Source: Bordetella genomosp. 11
Lineage (GTDB): Bacteria; Pseudomonadota; Gammaproteobacteria; Burkholderiales; Burkholderiaceae_B
Direction of reading: 5' to 3'
Assembly (NCBI RefSeq): GCF_002261215.1
Contig: NZ_NEVS01000001.1
Span: 992,001-1,056,000, forward strand
DNA length: 64,000 nt
Below are positions 17,504-26,912 of the stretch, in pieces; position 1 is the first letter of the stretch; every line of letters starts with the position of its first letter. A model generated the notes under the pieces. The model was given only the letters and a program-made list of their open reading frames with translations, had not been told where the DNA came from and ran no database searches. The translations under genes were made by a program, and so were the position numbers.

Positions 17504-18052
17504 ATGAGCGCGTTGCCACAATCGAACGGCGCGGGCCCCCAGGGCGGCGCCGAACCCTCGCAGTACCTGACTTTCATGCTGGGCGGCGAAACCTTCGCCA
17601 TCGGCATCCTGGCCATCAAGGAGATCATCGAATACCACGACCTGACGCTGGTGCCCATGATGCCGCCGTGCATCCGTGGCGTGATCAATCTGCGCGGCGC
17701 GGTCGTGCCGGTCATGGACTTGCAGACGCGCTTCGGTCGCGTGCCGTCGCCCGTCACCAAGCGCACCTGCATCGTGATCGTCGAACTGGAGGTGGACGAC
17801 GGCGGCCCGCATGTCGTGGGCGTGGTGGTGGATGGCGTCAACGAAGTCCTGGAGATCGCGCCGTCCGACATCGAACCGCCGCCCGCGTTCGGTACGGGAC
17901 TGCGCAGCGATTTCATCGCCGGGGTGGGCAAGGTGCGCGGGCGTTTCGTCATCCTGCTCGCCGTGGAGCACGTCATGTCCATGGAGGGGCTGGAGTCCGG
18001 AATGGACGCGGCGGCGCGCGCGCCCGCCATGATGGACGGCGCGGGGGGATGA
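17504..18052 (+). CDS. cheW: CheW coupling protein
   Basis: A 182-residue protein with the full CheW fold: YLTFMLGGETFAIGILAIKE, the receptor-binding stretch GVINLRGAVVPVMDLQTRFG, and later GVVVDGVNEVLEIAPSDIEP and GVGKVRGRFVILLAVEHV. It links the MCP to CheA in the chemosensory array. GAGGAG precedes the start 11 bp after the MCP stop. Its stop codon overlaps the start of the next gene (ATGA at 18049-18052), so translation of CheW and the REC-EAL protein is coupled. A short Ala/Met-rich tail follows the fold. Confidence 0.93.
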   Translation: MSALPQSNGAGPQGGAEPSQYLTFMLGGETFAIGILAIKEIIEYHDLTLVPMMPPCIRGVINLRGAVVPVMDLQTRFGRVPSPVTKRTCIVIVELEVDDGGPHVVGVVVDGVNEVLEIAPSDIEPPPAFGTGLRSDFIAGVGKVRGRFVILLAVEHVMSMEGLESGMDAAARAPAMMDGAGG

Positions 18053-19338
18053 TGAGCGGGGATGGCCAGGTCGGGCCCGTGGCGGCGGCGCCGCACGGCG
18101 TGGCGACGGTCCTGGTCGTCGATGACAGCGCCGTGCATCGCGCGCACGCCGCCGCGTTGTGCCGGGCGCTGGGCATCCACGCGATCCACGAGGCATCGAG
18201 CGGGTCGGCGGCGCTGACCCTGCTGGCCGATGCGGCGCCCAGGCCGGAGGTGATGATCGTCGATATCGAGATGCCCGGCATGGATTGCATCGAGCTGCTG
18301 GAGCAGCTGCGGATCCGCGACATCCTTCCCGATCTCGTGATCGCCTCCGGCCGCGAAAGCGCCATGATCGATTCCGTGGCGTCGGTGGCCTCGGGCCTGG
18401 GCTTCCATGTCCTGGCCGGGCTGGAGAAACCGCTGACCGAGGCAGTATTGGCCGGCGTCCTGGGCCGGCGTGGCGTGCGCGGCACGGATGCGCGCGATCG
18501 TGGCCGCGGGACGCGGACCGACAAAGTCCCCATCTCGCCCGGCATGCTGGAAGCCGCGCTGCGCGACGGGCAGATCCACGTCCACTATCAGCCGAAGGCC
18601 GACATGCGCACCGGCCTGATACGCGGCGTGGAAGCATTGGCGCGCTGGACGCATACCGAGGCGGGGGATATGTCGCCGGCCACCTTCGTTCCGCTGGCCG
18701 AGCAATACGGCCTGATCCATCCGCTGACCTTCATCGTGATGGAGCAGGCGCTGGCCCAGGTGGCGCGCTGGAGCCGGCGCGGCCTGCGGCTGTCGCTGGC
18801 CGTGAACCTGTCGCCCCTGCTGCTGGATTGGCCGGGACTGGCCAACAGCATCCTGGAGGTCGTGGAGCGCTTCCAGGTACCGCCGGAACAAATCGCCTTC
18901 GAAATCACGGAAAGCTCCCTGGTCGACGCCGACAGCGGCGCGCGCGGGCTATTGGCACGGTTGCGCCTGCGTGGCTTCGGCTTGTCCATCGACGACTACG
19001 GCACGGGTTTTTCTTCCATGCAGCAACTGACCCGCGTGCCCTTTACCGAATTGAAGATCGATCGCGCCTTCGTGCATGGCGCGAGCGGGCGCAGGCAACT
19101 GCGGGCCATCCTGGGCGCGGCCATCGACATGGCCTCTGAAATGGGGCTCGTCACGACGGCCGAAGGGATCGAGACCCTGGAGGATTGGCGCCTGTTGCAA
19201 CGCCTGGGCTGCGCGCTGGGGCAAGGATTCTTCATCGCGCCCGCCATGCCGGGCGAGGCCATTCCTTCCTGGCTGAAAACCCATCGGACGCGACTGGCGC
19301 TGCTGCGCGCCCCCGCCCAAGCCCCCGCCGAAGATTGA
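18049..19338 (+). CDS. Response regulator with a C-terminal EAL c-di-GMP phosphodiesterase domain
   Basis: A 429-residue REC-EAL protein of the RocR/VieA layout. The receiver domain has VLVVDDSAVH and phospho-acceptor Asp72 (MIVDIEMPGMD). The EAL domain, from about residue 165, contains GVEALARW, AVNLSP, FEITESSL, SIDDYGTGFSSM, LKIDRAFVHG and TTAEGIETLEDW, which include the usual metal and catalytic residues, so it should hydrolyse c-di-GMP. The phosphorylation state, presumably set by the operon CheA, would tune its activity. This links chemosensing to c-di-GMP level. Two ATG codons (18049, 18052) follow a G-run that can serve as ribosome site. Confidence 0.92.
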   Translation: MMSGDGQVGPVAAAPHGVATVLVVDDSAVHRAHAAALCRALGIHAIHEASSGSAALTLLADAAPRPEVMIVDIEMPGMDCIELLEQLRIRDILPDLVIASGRESAMIDSVASVASGLGFHVLAGLEKPLTEAVLAGVLGRRGVRGTDARDRGRGTRTDKVPISPGMLEAALRDGQIHVHYQPKADMRTGLIRGVEALARWTHTEAGDMSPATFVPLAEQYGLIHPLTFIVMEQALAQVARWSRRGLRLSLAVNLSPLLLDWPGLANSILEVVERFQVPPEQIAFEITESSLVDADSGARGLLARLRLRGFGLSIDDYGTGFSSMQQLTRVPFTELKIDRAFVHGASGRRQLRAILGAAIDMASEMGLVTTAEGIETLEDWRLLQRLGCALGQGFFIAPAMPGEAIPSWLKTHRTRLALLRAPAQAPAED

Positions 19339-19348
19339 ACACGCCGCC

Positions 19349-20194
19349 ATGCAGCCGATCAACGATAAAGAGTTCGCCCAGTTCCAGCGCTTCATCCACG
19401 AGGCGGCTGGCATCACGCTATCGGACGCCAAGAAGGCGCTGGTCTCCGGCCGCTTGTCCAAGCGCCTGCATGCGCGTGGCATTGACAGCTATGGCGACTA
19501 TTTTTCCCTGTTGCAAAGCGACGGCGGCGCGGCGGAAACGCAGATCGCCATCGATCTGCTGACCACCAACGAAACCTATTTCTTCCGCGAGCCCCGGCAT
19601 TTCGATGTACTGCGGCGCCTGGCCGCCGAGCCCGGCCCGGACGGCCGTCGCCCGAAGGCACCCTTCCGCGTCTGGAGCGCCGCCAGTTCCTCTGGCGAGG
19701 AGGCCTATACGGCCGCCATGGTATTGGCCGATTGCCTGTGGGCAGGCGATACGGCGGCGCGGCCCGTGGGCGTGGCGCCCGTCTTCGAGGTCGTCGGCAC
19801 CGATATCAGTACGCGCGTGCTGGAGCGCGCGCGTAGTGGCCATTATTCGGAACAGCGCGCGCGGCAAATGCCGGACGCCTATCGCAAGCGCTATTGCCTG
19901 AAAGGCACCGGACCGCACGCGGGCACCCTGCTGGTGGACCGCGTCCTGCGCGCCCATGTGCGTTTCCTGCACGCGAACCTGAACGCGCCGCTGCCGGACC
20001 TGGGCCGGTTCGACGTCATCTTCCTGCGCAACGTCATGATCTATTTCGACGGCGATACCAAGCGCAAGGTCGTCGAGCGGGTGCTGGGCCTGCTCAAGCC
20101 GGGTGGCCATCTGTGCATCGGCCATTCGGAAAGCCTGCATGGCGTGACCAATGCGGTCAGCAGCGTCATGCCTTCCGTCTACCGCAAGCCTTGA
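19349..20194 (+). CDS. cheR: CheR chemoreceptor methyltransferase
   Basis: A 281-residue S-adenosylmethionine-dependent methyltransferase. The N-terminal helical domain ([20 protein letters not shown]) is followed by [19 protein letters not shown]. The SAM-binding core is [18 protein letters not shown] and [17 protein letters not shown], then [14 protein letters not shown] and [14 protein letters not shown]. It methylates glutamates on the MCP signalling helices and works against CheB. It begins 10 bp after the REC-EAL gene. The ribosome site is weak. The MCP lacks the pentapeptide tether, in keeping with a tether-independent CheR. Confidence 0.95.
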   Translation: MQPINDKEFAQFQRFIHEAAGITLSDAKKALVSGRLSKRLHARGIDSYGDYFSLLQSDGGAAETQIAIDLLTTNETYFFREPRHFDVLRRLAAEPGPDGRRPKAPFRVWSAASSSGEEAYTAAMVLADCLWAGDTAARPVGVAPVFEVVGTDISTRVLERARSGHYSEQRARQMPDAYRKRYCLKGTGPHAGTLLVDRVLRAHVRFLHANLNAPLPDLGRFDVIFLRNVMIYFDGDTKRKVVERVLGLLKPGGHLCIGHSESLHGVTNAVSSVMPSVYRKP

Positions 20195-20237
20195 GGCCGG
20201 CCCGCCGCAAGCGCAACCCCCGTTTTCCTGGTGCCCT

Positions 20238-21320
20238 ATGCCATCCATCAAAGTCATGGTCGTCGACGACTCCGCCGTGGTGCGCCAGGTACTGGCGGGA
20301 CTGCTGTCGGAAGCCCCCGGCATCGAAGTGCTGCACGCCGCCGCCGACCCGATACTGGCCAGCGAGCGCATGAAGCAGGCCTGGCCCGACGTGATCGTGC
20401 TGGACATCGAAATGCCCCGCATGGACGGATTGACCTTCCTGCGCAAGATCATGCAGGAAAGGCCGACGCCGGTGGTGATCTGCTCGACGCTGACGGAAAA
20501 AGGCGCGCGCGTCACCGTGGAAGCGCTGGCCGCCGGCGCGGTGGCGGTGGTGACCAAGCCCAAGCTTGGCCTGAAGCAGTTCCTGGCCGATAGCGCCAGC
20601 GAGCTCATCGCCACGGTGCGCGCGGCGGCGGGGGCGCGGGTGCGGTCCCGGCCGCACGCCGCAGCGGCATCGACGCCGCCCGTGCCCACCCCCAGGCACA
20701 ACGCCGACGCCGTGCTGCCGCCGGCCGATCACCGCCCCGTGCTGCAGACCACCGAGCGGCTGGTGGCCATCGGTACGTCCACCGGCGGCACGCAGGCGCT
20801 GGAGGAAGTCCTGACCGCATTGCCACGCGTGTGCCCGGGCCTGGTCATCGTGCAGCACATGCCGGAGAAATTCACGGCGGCGTTCGCGGCGCGGCTCGAC
20901 GGGATATGCCAGATCTCCGTGAAGGAAGCGCAGAACAACGACCGCGTGGTGCCGGGGCGCGCGCTGATCGCGCCGGGCGGCAGGCACATGCTGCTCAAGC
21001 GCAGCGGCGCGCAGTATTTCGTCGAGGTGCGCGACGGCCCCCTGGTGAACCGGCACCGGCCATCGGTGGACGTGCTTTTCCGCTCGGTGGCGCGACACGC
21101 GGGCCCCAATGCGCTGGGGATCATCATGACCGGCATGGGCGACGATGGTGCCGCCGGCATGCTGGAGATGCGCCAGGCCGGCGCGCGCACGCTGGCGCAG
21201 GACGAGAGCAGTTGCGTGGTCTTCGGCATGCCCAAAGAGGCGATCAAGCGGGGCGGGGTGGAGCGTACGGTTCCCTTGTCGGCGATCGCCCGCGAGATCC
21301 AGGCCGTCGCGCCGCGCTAG
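20238..21320 (+). CDS. cheB: CheB methylesterase with receiver domain
   Basis: A 360-residue two-domain protein. The receiver domain carries Asp10/Asp11 and phospho-acceptor Asp56 ([12 protein letters not shown]). A Pro/Ala/His-rich linker (about 145-170) follows. The esterase domain has the catalytic triad Ser in [11 protein letters not shown], His in [12 protein letters not shown] and Asp in [12 protein letters not shown]. It removes methyl groups from the MCP and gives adaptation when phosphorylated by CheA. It is the last gene of the operon. No cheZ or cheD is present, so signal termination probably relies on CheY autodephosphorylation or phosphate sinks. Confidence 0.95.
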   Translation: MPSIKVMVVDDSAVVRQVLAGLLSEAPGIEVLHAAADPILASERMKQAWPDVIVLDIEMPRMDGLTFLRKIMQERPTPVVICSTLTEKGARVTVEALAAGAVAVVTKPKLGLKQFLADSASELIATVRAAAGARVRSRPHAAAASTPPVPTPRHNADAVLPPADHRPVLQTTERLVAIGTSTGGTQALEEVLTALPRVCPGLVIVQHMPEKFTAAFAARLDGICQISVKEAQNNDRVVPGRALIAPGGRHMLLKRSGAQYFVEVRDGPLVNRHRPSVDVLFRSVARHAGPNALGIIMTGMGDDGAAGMLEMRQAGARTLAQDESSCVVFGMPKEAIKRGGVERTVPLSAIAREIQAVAPR

Positions 21321-21418
21321 CCGCGCGGCTTGCCTTCTCTGGCCCATCCCCCTAGTATCGAAGCAAACCCACTGACGGCGCCGCCACGACGGCCCGCATC
21401 CAACGGAGACTCCGCCCC

Positions 21419-22396
21419 ATGAAACGTTTCGCACTGCTGGCCGGTATGCTGGCATGCGGCCTGTTGGCCGCGCACCCTGTCGCCACCCAGGCGCAGGGCG
21501 AGCCTGTCTTTCCCAAGACCATGACGGTGGTCGTGCCATTCCCGCCCGGGGGCAGCAACGACGTGTTCGCCCGCGTGCTGGCCGAGAAGCTCTCGGCCCG
21601 TCTGCATAATTCCGTCATCGTCGAAAACCGGCCCGGCGCGGGCGGCGCCATCGGCGCGGACTACGTGGCCCGCGCGCCGAAGGACGGCTCGGTGCTGATG
21701 CTCAGCTCCTCCACCTTCACGACCAACGCGGCGGTACAGCCCAAGCTGCAGTACGACGTGATCAAGGACTTCAGCCCGATCGCGATGCTGGCCTCCAGTC
21801 CGATGGCGATTACGGTGGGCAAGGCGTCGAAGTACGACAGCCTGGCCGCGCTGCTGGATGACGCACGCAAGCAGCCCGGCAAGCTGACCTACGGCAGCGC
21901 CGGCATCGGCTCGATCAACCAGATGGCCAGCGAGATCCTGGCGGGCATGGCCAAGGTGTCCTTCATGCACGTGCCCTACAAGGGTATGTCGCCCGCCATG
22001 AACGACCTGGCGGGCGAACGGGTCGATATGATCGTCGCCAGTTTCGCCTCGATATCGGCCATGCTAAAAAGCGGCCGCGTGCGCGTCCTGGCCGTAACCT
22101 CGCCGCAGCGCTCGCCGTTCTATCCGGACCTGCCGCCGGCGGCCGATGCCGTGCCCGGCTACGCCGTGCAGCTGTGGTGGGGCTTGCTGGGGCCCGCCGG
22201 GCTGCCCGAGGCCATGGTGCGCAAACTGAACGAAGACGTCCGCGCGATCGTGGCGGAACCCCGGATGCGCGATATGTTCGCCGCCGAAAGCGCCGTGCCG
22301 TCGGACCTCTCCGTGGCGCAGTTCGCCGATCTGGTGCAACGGGATGCCAAGACCTGGAAGCAGGTGGCGCGGGACCGCAATATATCCGTGGAGTAA
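21419..22396 (+). CDS. Bug-family (TctC-like) tripartite tricarboxylate transporter substrate receptor
   Basis: A 325-residue periplasmic receptor with a Sec signal (MKRFALLAGMLACGLLAA, cleavage near TQAQG). The Bug family pattern is complete: VVVPFPPGGSNDVFARVLAE, VENRPGAGGAIGADYVA, KLTYGSAGIGS, FMHVPYKGMSPAMNDL and RVRVLAVTSP. The family binds carboxylates, amino acids or nicotinate-like compounds. No TctA/TctB membrane genes are nearby, as is usual for the many orphan Bug genes in Bordetella and Achromobacter. GGAGA precedes the ATG. The next gene, a dipeptidase, is 86 bp downstream and may share transcription. Confidence 0.93.
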   Translation: MKRFALLAGMLACGLLAAHPVATQAQGEPVFPKTMTVVVPFPPGGSNDVFARVLAEKLSARLHNSVIVENRPGAGGAIGADYVARAPKDGSVLMLSSSTFTTNAAVQPKLQYDVIKDFSPIAMLASSPMAITVGKASKYDSLAALLDDARKQPGKLTYGSAGIGSINQMASEILAGMAKVSFMHVPYKGMSPAMNDLAGERVDMIVASFASISAMLKSGRVRVLAVTSPQRSPFYPDLPPAADAVPGYAVQLWWGLLGPAGLPEAMVRKLNEDVRAIVAEPRMRDMFAAESAVPSDLSVAQFADLVQRDAKTWKQVARDRNISVE

Positions 22397-22482
22397 GCGG
22401 GCGGCCGCGGCGCCCAGCAAGCATATCGACAGCCTGGCCGGGCATGATGGCGGCGATTCCGTGATCCCATCCAGGAGCGGCC

Positions 22483-23883
22483 ATGCGCTTGCAATGGCGG
22501 TTGATTTATTCCGGCGCCCGCGCGATTGCCGCGGGCCGGCATGTGGTGCTGGCGGGCTATCCCGTCTTCCCCGTGCCGGGTCAGCCTTCCGACACGCTGG
22601 TGCTGATACAGGATTCGCCATGTTGCGGCGCCCATGCCAGCCTGGCGCCGGACAGGGCGGTGGAAATCCATGCCGACGCGGCGGTCGCCGCCTGTGCCGG
22701 TCCCGTCCGCGTCGAGGGCGTCTGGCAGCCGCTTAGCGGCGACGCCGCCGGCTGGCGATACCGCATCCGCGATGCTCGCGTCACACCCATCGCGGATCCC
22801 TGGGAAGCCGCGGGGTTGAACCGGCGGCGCTTCCTGGCACTGGGCGCCTTGTCGGGCCTTGCCGCCTGCGCGGCGCCCGGTGGAACACGGCCGCTGCCGG
22901 CGCGGCAAGCGGTCCCCACCATCGATATGCATAGCCACGCGGGCCACATCAACCTGGGCCGCGCGCCGGTGCCGCCGCCGTTCACGCCCGTGGCGGCGCC
23001 CATGCGGGCCGGCGGCATGGACGTCGTCTGCATGGCCATCGTCACGGATTCCAGCGTCGATCACATCGTCGAGACCGCATCCGGGCGGCGCCGCATCGTC
23101 GCCTACCGCGATCCGGAACCCGGAGAAATGGCGGCGCGGGGCGAAGCGGCCTTTCTGCGGCTGCATGCCCTGATGGCGGAACAAGGCCTGCGCGCGGTGC
23201 TCGATGCGCCCGGACTGGCCGCCGCGCGCGCCGCGGGCGGCGGCGTCATCGTGGCGGCCGAGGGCGCCGATTTCCTGGAAGGCGATGTCGGGCGGCTGCG
23301 GGATGCATGGCAACGGCATGCGCTGCGCCATCTGCAGCTGACGCACTACCGCGTCAACGAGCTGGGCGATATCCAGACGGCGCCGCCGGTGCACGGCGGG
23401 CTGACGGATTTCGGCGCGGAGGTGATCCGGGAATGCAATCGATTGGGCATCGTGGTGGACGTCGCGCATGGCACGCAGGCCCTGGTGGCGCGCGCGGCGG
23501 CCGTCTCCGCGCGCCCGCTGGTGTTGTCCCACACCGCATTGAGCCAGCGGCCGTCACGCTACAGCCGCGCCATTTCGCCGGCCCATGCGCGCCTGATCGC
23601 CGATACGGACGGGGTTATCGGCATTTGGCCGGTGGCCGCCACGTTTCCCTCGCTGGCCGCGATGGCCGGCGGCATGCGGGCGATGGCGGACGCGGTGGGC
23701 GTGCGCCACGTCGGCGTGGGTAGCGACATGCTGGGCTTGCTGGGACCGTCGGTGCTGAACAGCTATCGCAAGCTGCCGCTGCTGGCGCGGGCCCTGCTGG
23801 ATGCCGGTTTCACCGAGGACGAAGCCGCGCTGATGCTGGGCGGCAACTATGCGCGGGTGTGGGCCGCCACGATCGCCGCATGA
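22483..23883 (+). CDS. M19 membrane-dipeptidase-like enzyme with an extra N-terminal domain before its Tat-lipoprotein signal
   Basis: The C-terminal 320 residues are an M19 dipeptidase: TIDMHSHAGH (zinc ligands), VAAEGADFLEGD, LTHYRVNELGD, VDVAHGT, LSHTALSQRPSRYSR and VGSDM. The unusual part is upstream. A signal with RRRF and lipobox-like LAAC lies at residues 114-129, not at the N-terminus, and is preceded in the same open frame by about 105 residues. Those (GYPVFP, TLVLIQDSPCCGAH, VRVEGVW, YRIRDARV) resemble small OB-like DUF3299 domains. If translation begins at TTG 22816 instead, with GGGAAG upstream, the product is an ordinary 355-residue Tat lipoprotein. The real start is unresolved. 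Confidence 0.75.
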   Translation: MRLQWRLIYSGARAIAAGRHVVLAGYPVFPVPGQPSDTLVLIQDSPCCGAHASLAPDRAVEIHADAAVAACAGPVRVEGVWQPLSGDAAGWRYRIRDARVTPIADPWEAAGLNRRRFLALGALSGLAACAAPGGTRPLPARQAVPTIDMHSHAGHINLGRAPVPPPFTPVAAPMRAGGMDVVCMAIVTDSSVDHIVETASGRRRIVAYRDPEPGEMAARGEAAFLRLHALMAEQGLRAVLDAPGLAAARAAGGGVIVAAEGADFLEGDVGRLRDAWQRHALRHLQLTHYRVNELGDIQTAPPVHGGLTDFGAEVIRECNRLGIVVDVAHGTQALVARAAAVSARPLVLSHTALSQRPSRYSRAISPAHARLIADTDGVIGIWPVAATFPSLAAMAGGMRAMADAVGVRHVGVGSDMLGLLGPSVLNSYRKLPLLARALLDAGFTEDEAALMLGGNYARVWAATIAA

Positions 23884-23921
23884 CCGGCCCGTGGGGCCGT
23901 CCGCCATGCGCCGTGAAGGCG

Positions 23922-24995
23922 CTAGAACCCCAATGCGATGGCCACCCCGGCCGCGACCAGGCCGGTCGCGACGACGCCGATGAACACCGTCGCCAGTTCC
24001 ACGCGGCGGAAAGAACCTGCCAGCATCGCCAGCGAAGGCAGGCTGATGGGGGGCAGCGTCATCAACAGCGCGGCGGCCGGGCCGGCCGCCATGCCCAGTG
24101 CCAGCATCGCCTGGATGATGGGGACTTCGCCCGCGGTGGGAATGACGAACAGCGCGCCGGCCACCGCCAGGCCCGCGATCCACCACAGATGGTTGTCGAC
24201 GTCGGCGCTGATGTGCGGGAACAGCCAGGCGCGGGCCGCGCCCAGCAGGAGCACCAGCACGATGTATTCGGGCACCAGGCGCAGCGTCATGCGCGCGAAA
24301 ATCGCGGCCCAGCGCTTGAAGGGGTGGTCGTCTTCGGCGGCTGCCGCCTGCGCGCTCAGCGCCTGCATGGGCGCGGCGTCTACCGTCCGGCCCGACGCGG
24401 CGCTCATGCGATTGAGCAGCCAGCCCAGCCCGAACACCAGGACGACGCCCAGCGCCAGACGCAGCGCCGACCATTGCCAGCCCAGCACGAAGCCCATGAA
24501 AACCAGCGTGGCGGGATTCAGCACCGAATTCCCCAGCCAGAACGCGACGGCGCTGCCCGGCGCCGCCTGGCATTTGCGCAGCCCGGCCACCACTGGCGCG
24601 GCGCAGCAGGTGCACATCATGCCGGGCAGGGACATCAGACCGCCGGCGACCACGCTGCCCAGGCCCGTGCCGCCCAGCGCGCGGGCGATCCACCGGCGCG
24701 GCAGCAGGGCCTGCACGGCCGAACCCAGCAGCAGGCCCAGCACCATGGCCTGCCAGATGGCCTTGCCGTAGGCCAGTGCGTAATCGAGCGCGGCGCCCAG
24801 GGAGGGCGGCGGCGGGCTGTCGGCGGTGCCCATCAGGATCGAGTTGCCGATGGAATGGCTGTCGGCGGCCACCCAGGCGCGGTTGTAGTAGGGCGACCAC
24901 TTCACATAGAACAGCCCGGCCACGGCGATCAGCAGAAAAACGGCAATGCCCAAAGCGGGGTTGGCGGAACGTCGGGTATCGAGCGCGGATTTCAT
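23922..24995 (-). CDS. Polytopic permease of the DUF318/ArsP-like family
   Basis: A 357-residue inner-membrane protein with about eight to ten hydrophobic segments in two homologous halves separated by a charged loop near residue 200 (AAAEDDHPFKRW). The first half contains GGLMSLPGMMCTCCAAPVVA. The Cys-rich turn followed by Pro is typical of the DUF318 permeases that include ArsP, and the matching second half has AGEVPIIQAMLALGM. These proteins export organoarsenicals or act as broad permeases; the substrate here is unknown. I start at ATG 24995; ATG 25049 is possible and neither has a clear ribosome site. A small Cys-containing protein is encoded divergently. Confidence 0.75.
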   Translation of the reverse strand: MKSALDTRRSANPALGIAVFLLIAVAGLFYVKWSPYYNRAWVAADSHSIGNSILMGTADSPPPPSLGAALDYALAYGKAIWQAMVLGLLLGSAVQALLPRRWIARALGGTGLGSVVAGGLMSLPGMMCTCCAAPVVAGLRKCQAAPGSAVAFWLGNSVLNPATLVFMGFVLGWQWSALRLALGVVLVFGLGWLLNRMSAASGRTVDAAPMQALSAQAAAAEDDHPFKRWAAIFARMTLRLVPEYIVLVLLLGAARAWLFPHISADVDNHLWWIAGLAVAGALFVIPTAGEVPIIQAMLALGMAAGPAAALLMTLPPISLPSLAMLAGSFRRVELATVFIGVVATGLVAAGVAIALGF

Positions 24996-25075
24996 CGTGA
25001 GTGTGGAAATGGGGGTGTCGCGACGGCGGAAGCGCCGGTCGGGCGCCATTTTACGGCGGCGGCAAAGGAACTATG

Positions 25076-25504
25076 ATGTCGGGCGCCATTCCGCTTGCCG
25101 CCATGAACCTGCCGTTCCCCATCCGTGAAGAATGCCCGCCGGGCGCCTGCGTCTGCGATCGCGAACGCCTGCTTTGCGATCCCCTGGGCGACGTCCGTAT
25201 CCTGCAACTGACCAAGCAGGAAGAAAAGCGGCTGGTCGCGCGTATCGAGGCCGCGCGCGATCTGGCCGACCTGATGCACCTGGGCGAGCGCATCCAGGCG
25301 CAGTTGGGCATCAGGCTGCATATCGTTCCCAGCGCCAACGAGGTGCGCACGGTGCGCGGCTTCGATATCCATCTGGAAGCATGCCCGGGCTTGTGCCGGC
25401 TGACGCGCAAAAGCATCCCGGCGGCGGTGCGGCGCTGTCTGGATGCGCGGCCGGACATCGCCTACGACATCCTGAATTCCCACGATCTGCTGCGCGACAC
25501 CTGA
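25076..25504 (+). CDS. Conserved-looking small protein with an N-terminal Cys cluster
   Basis: A soluble protein of 142 residues that I do not recognise. The N-terminus carries CPPGACVCDRERLLC, four cysteines that could bind a metal or an Fe-S centre. Then LTKQEEKRLVARIEAARDLA and LGERIQAQLGIRLHIVPS form helices and a strand, and a further pair of cysteines is in LEACPGLCRLTRKSIP. There is no signal peptide or membrane segment. ATG 25076 has AAAGGAA upstream; ATG 25109 (MNLPFPIREE) is an alternative. It is divergent from the permease gene, about 80 bp away, and may be functionally tied to it. Confidence 0.6.
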   Translation: MSGAIPLAAMNLPFPIREECPPGACVCDRERLLCDPLGDVRILQLTKQEEKRLVARIEAARDLADLMHLGERIQAQLGIRLHIVPSANEVRTVRGFDIHLEACPGLCRLTRKSIPAAVRRCLDARPDIAYDILNSHDLLRDT

Positions 25505-25524
25505 CGTGCCCGCGTCCCGCGCGG

Positions 25525-26901
25525 CTAGCGGCCGTTTCCGCTGTCGCTGTCGCCGGCGCCATCGTCAGACAGGACCCGCGCCCGCGTTTCCCAGCCGAAC
25601 ACACTGCGGCCGGCATAGTCGGGCGAATCGTGGCGTTCCTGTTCGATGAAATCCGGCAGCGCCGGCCCGTTCGCGCTGCGTTCCAGCCGGCGCGCCTGGC
25701 GGTCCAGGCGCTTGAGGGCGTCGAGTTTTTCCTCGTTGCCCAGCCTGGCCTGGCTGACGGCGGTCTTCATGACGTCGATGGTGCGATCGTAGACGGCCAG
25801 CGGCACGGAATAGGGGTGCCGGTCCTTGCCGCCATGCGCCATGGAAAACCGCGCCGGATCGGCGAACCGGCAGGGCGCGCCATGCACGACCTCGGCCACC
25901 AGGGCCAGCGAGCGCACCGTGCGCGCGCCCACGCCGGGGACCAGCAACAGTTCCGCGAAATCCGTCGGGCCGCATTCCGCGGCGGCCGCCAGGGCCCCAT
26001 GCAGGCGGCGCATGTTCACGTCCTTGGGCCGGACGTCGTGGTGCGCCGGCATGACGAGATGCGGCAGCGCGAGCTGTCCCTGCGCCGGCGCGGCGACGTC
26101 GGGCGCAGCCGGGTCGCCATCGCGCAAGGCGGGTTTGCGGGCCGATCCGCGCGGGCGCGGCGCGGGCACGTCCACGGCGTACACGTCGGGCCGGGACGCG
26201 GCCAGCACGCCGGCCTGCTCGACGATGAAATCGGGGCCCTGGTCGCGCAGCAGGATGACTTGTCCTTCCCGGGACGCGGCGGCGCGATGGTCCGTCAGGT
26301 TGACGATGCGCCCCTGGTTGGGACCGTCGATGGCGCTGTGAGGCGCGTCGACGAAGCTGCGCAGGTCCTCGGACAGCCAGTGATAGCGCCGGGCCAGGCG
26401 GCTGTCGCCGTTCATGCCCTGCTGCACCACCGTCCATTTGCCGTCGTCGGTCACGAAGAAGCCGTGCAGGTAGAGGTCGAAGCCATCCTGCACCGCCGCG
26501 CTGTCCACCTTGGCCACCAGGCGGCTGGCGCGCGCCAGCGCATCGCCGTCCACGCCGACCCGATCGGCGACCTGCGCCAATTCCTGCGGCGTCCTGCGCG
26601 AATGGTTGCCGCGCCCGCCGCAGACATGGATGCCCAGCTCGCCCGACAAGGGCGCCAGGCCGCGCTTGAGCGCGCCGATCACGCTGGTGGTGATGCCGGA
26701 CGAATGCCAATCCATGCCCATGACGGCGCCGAAGGACTGGAACCAGAAAGGATGCGCCAGCCGCCGCAGGAATTCGTCGCGCCCGTAGTGGTGCACGATG
26801 GCCTGCGCGATAACCGCGCCCAGGCGCGTCATGCGCGCGCCCAGCCAGGCCGGCACCCGGCCGCCATGCAAGGGAAGATCCGCGCTGCCCGCCCGACGCA
26901 T
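25525..26901 (-). CDS. DUF763 family protein with a helix-hairpin-helix motif
   Basis: A 458-residue soluble protein matching DUF763 from its first residues (MRRAGSADLPLHGGRVPAWL) through MGMDWHSSGITTSVIGALKR and CGGRGNHSRRTP. Near residues 313-332 there is ELLLVPGVGARTVRSLALVA, a helix-hairpin-helix of the kind that contacts the DNA backbone. Conserved His, Asp and Gly clusters in the first 100 residues suggest an enzyme, but no function is established to my knowledge. A DNA-related role is inference from the hairpin. AGGGGCGG precedes the ATG. The DUF1275 gene ends 11 bp upstream, so the two form an operon. Confidence 0.8.
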   Translation of the reverse strand: MRRAGSADLPLHGGRVPAWLGARMTRLGAVIAQAIVHHYGRDEFLRRLAHPFWFQSFGAVMGMDWHSSGITTSVIGALKRGLAPLSGELGIHVCGGRGNHSRRTPQELAQVADRVGVDGDALARASRLVAKVDSAAVQDGFDLYLHGFFVTDDGKWTVVQQGMNGDSRLARRYHWLSEDLRSFVDAPHSAIDGPNQGRIVNLTDHRAAASREGQVILLRDQGPDFIVEQAGVLAASRPDVYAVDVPAPRPRGSARKPALRDGDPAAPDVAAPAQGQLALPHLVMPAHHDVRPKDVNMRRLHGALAAAAECGPTDFAELLLVPGVGARTVRSLALVAEVVHGAPCRFADPARFSMAHGGKDRHPYSVPLAVYDRTIDVMKTAVSQARLGNEEKLDALKRLDRQARRLERSANGPALPDFIEQERHDSPDYAGRSVFGWETRARVLSDDGAGDSDSGNGR

Positions 26902-26912
26902 GCGTGCCGCCC

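Noticed and set aside
15648..18891. Long antisense frames over the MCP, CheW and REC-EAL genes
   Set aside because: They are compositional shadows of high third-position GC in genuine plus-strand genes; no motif or start signal supports them.
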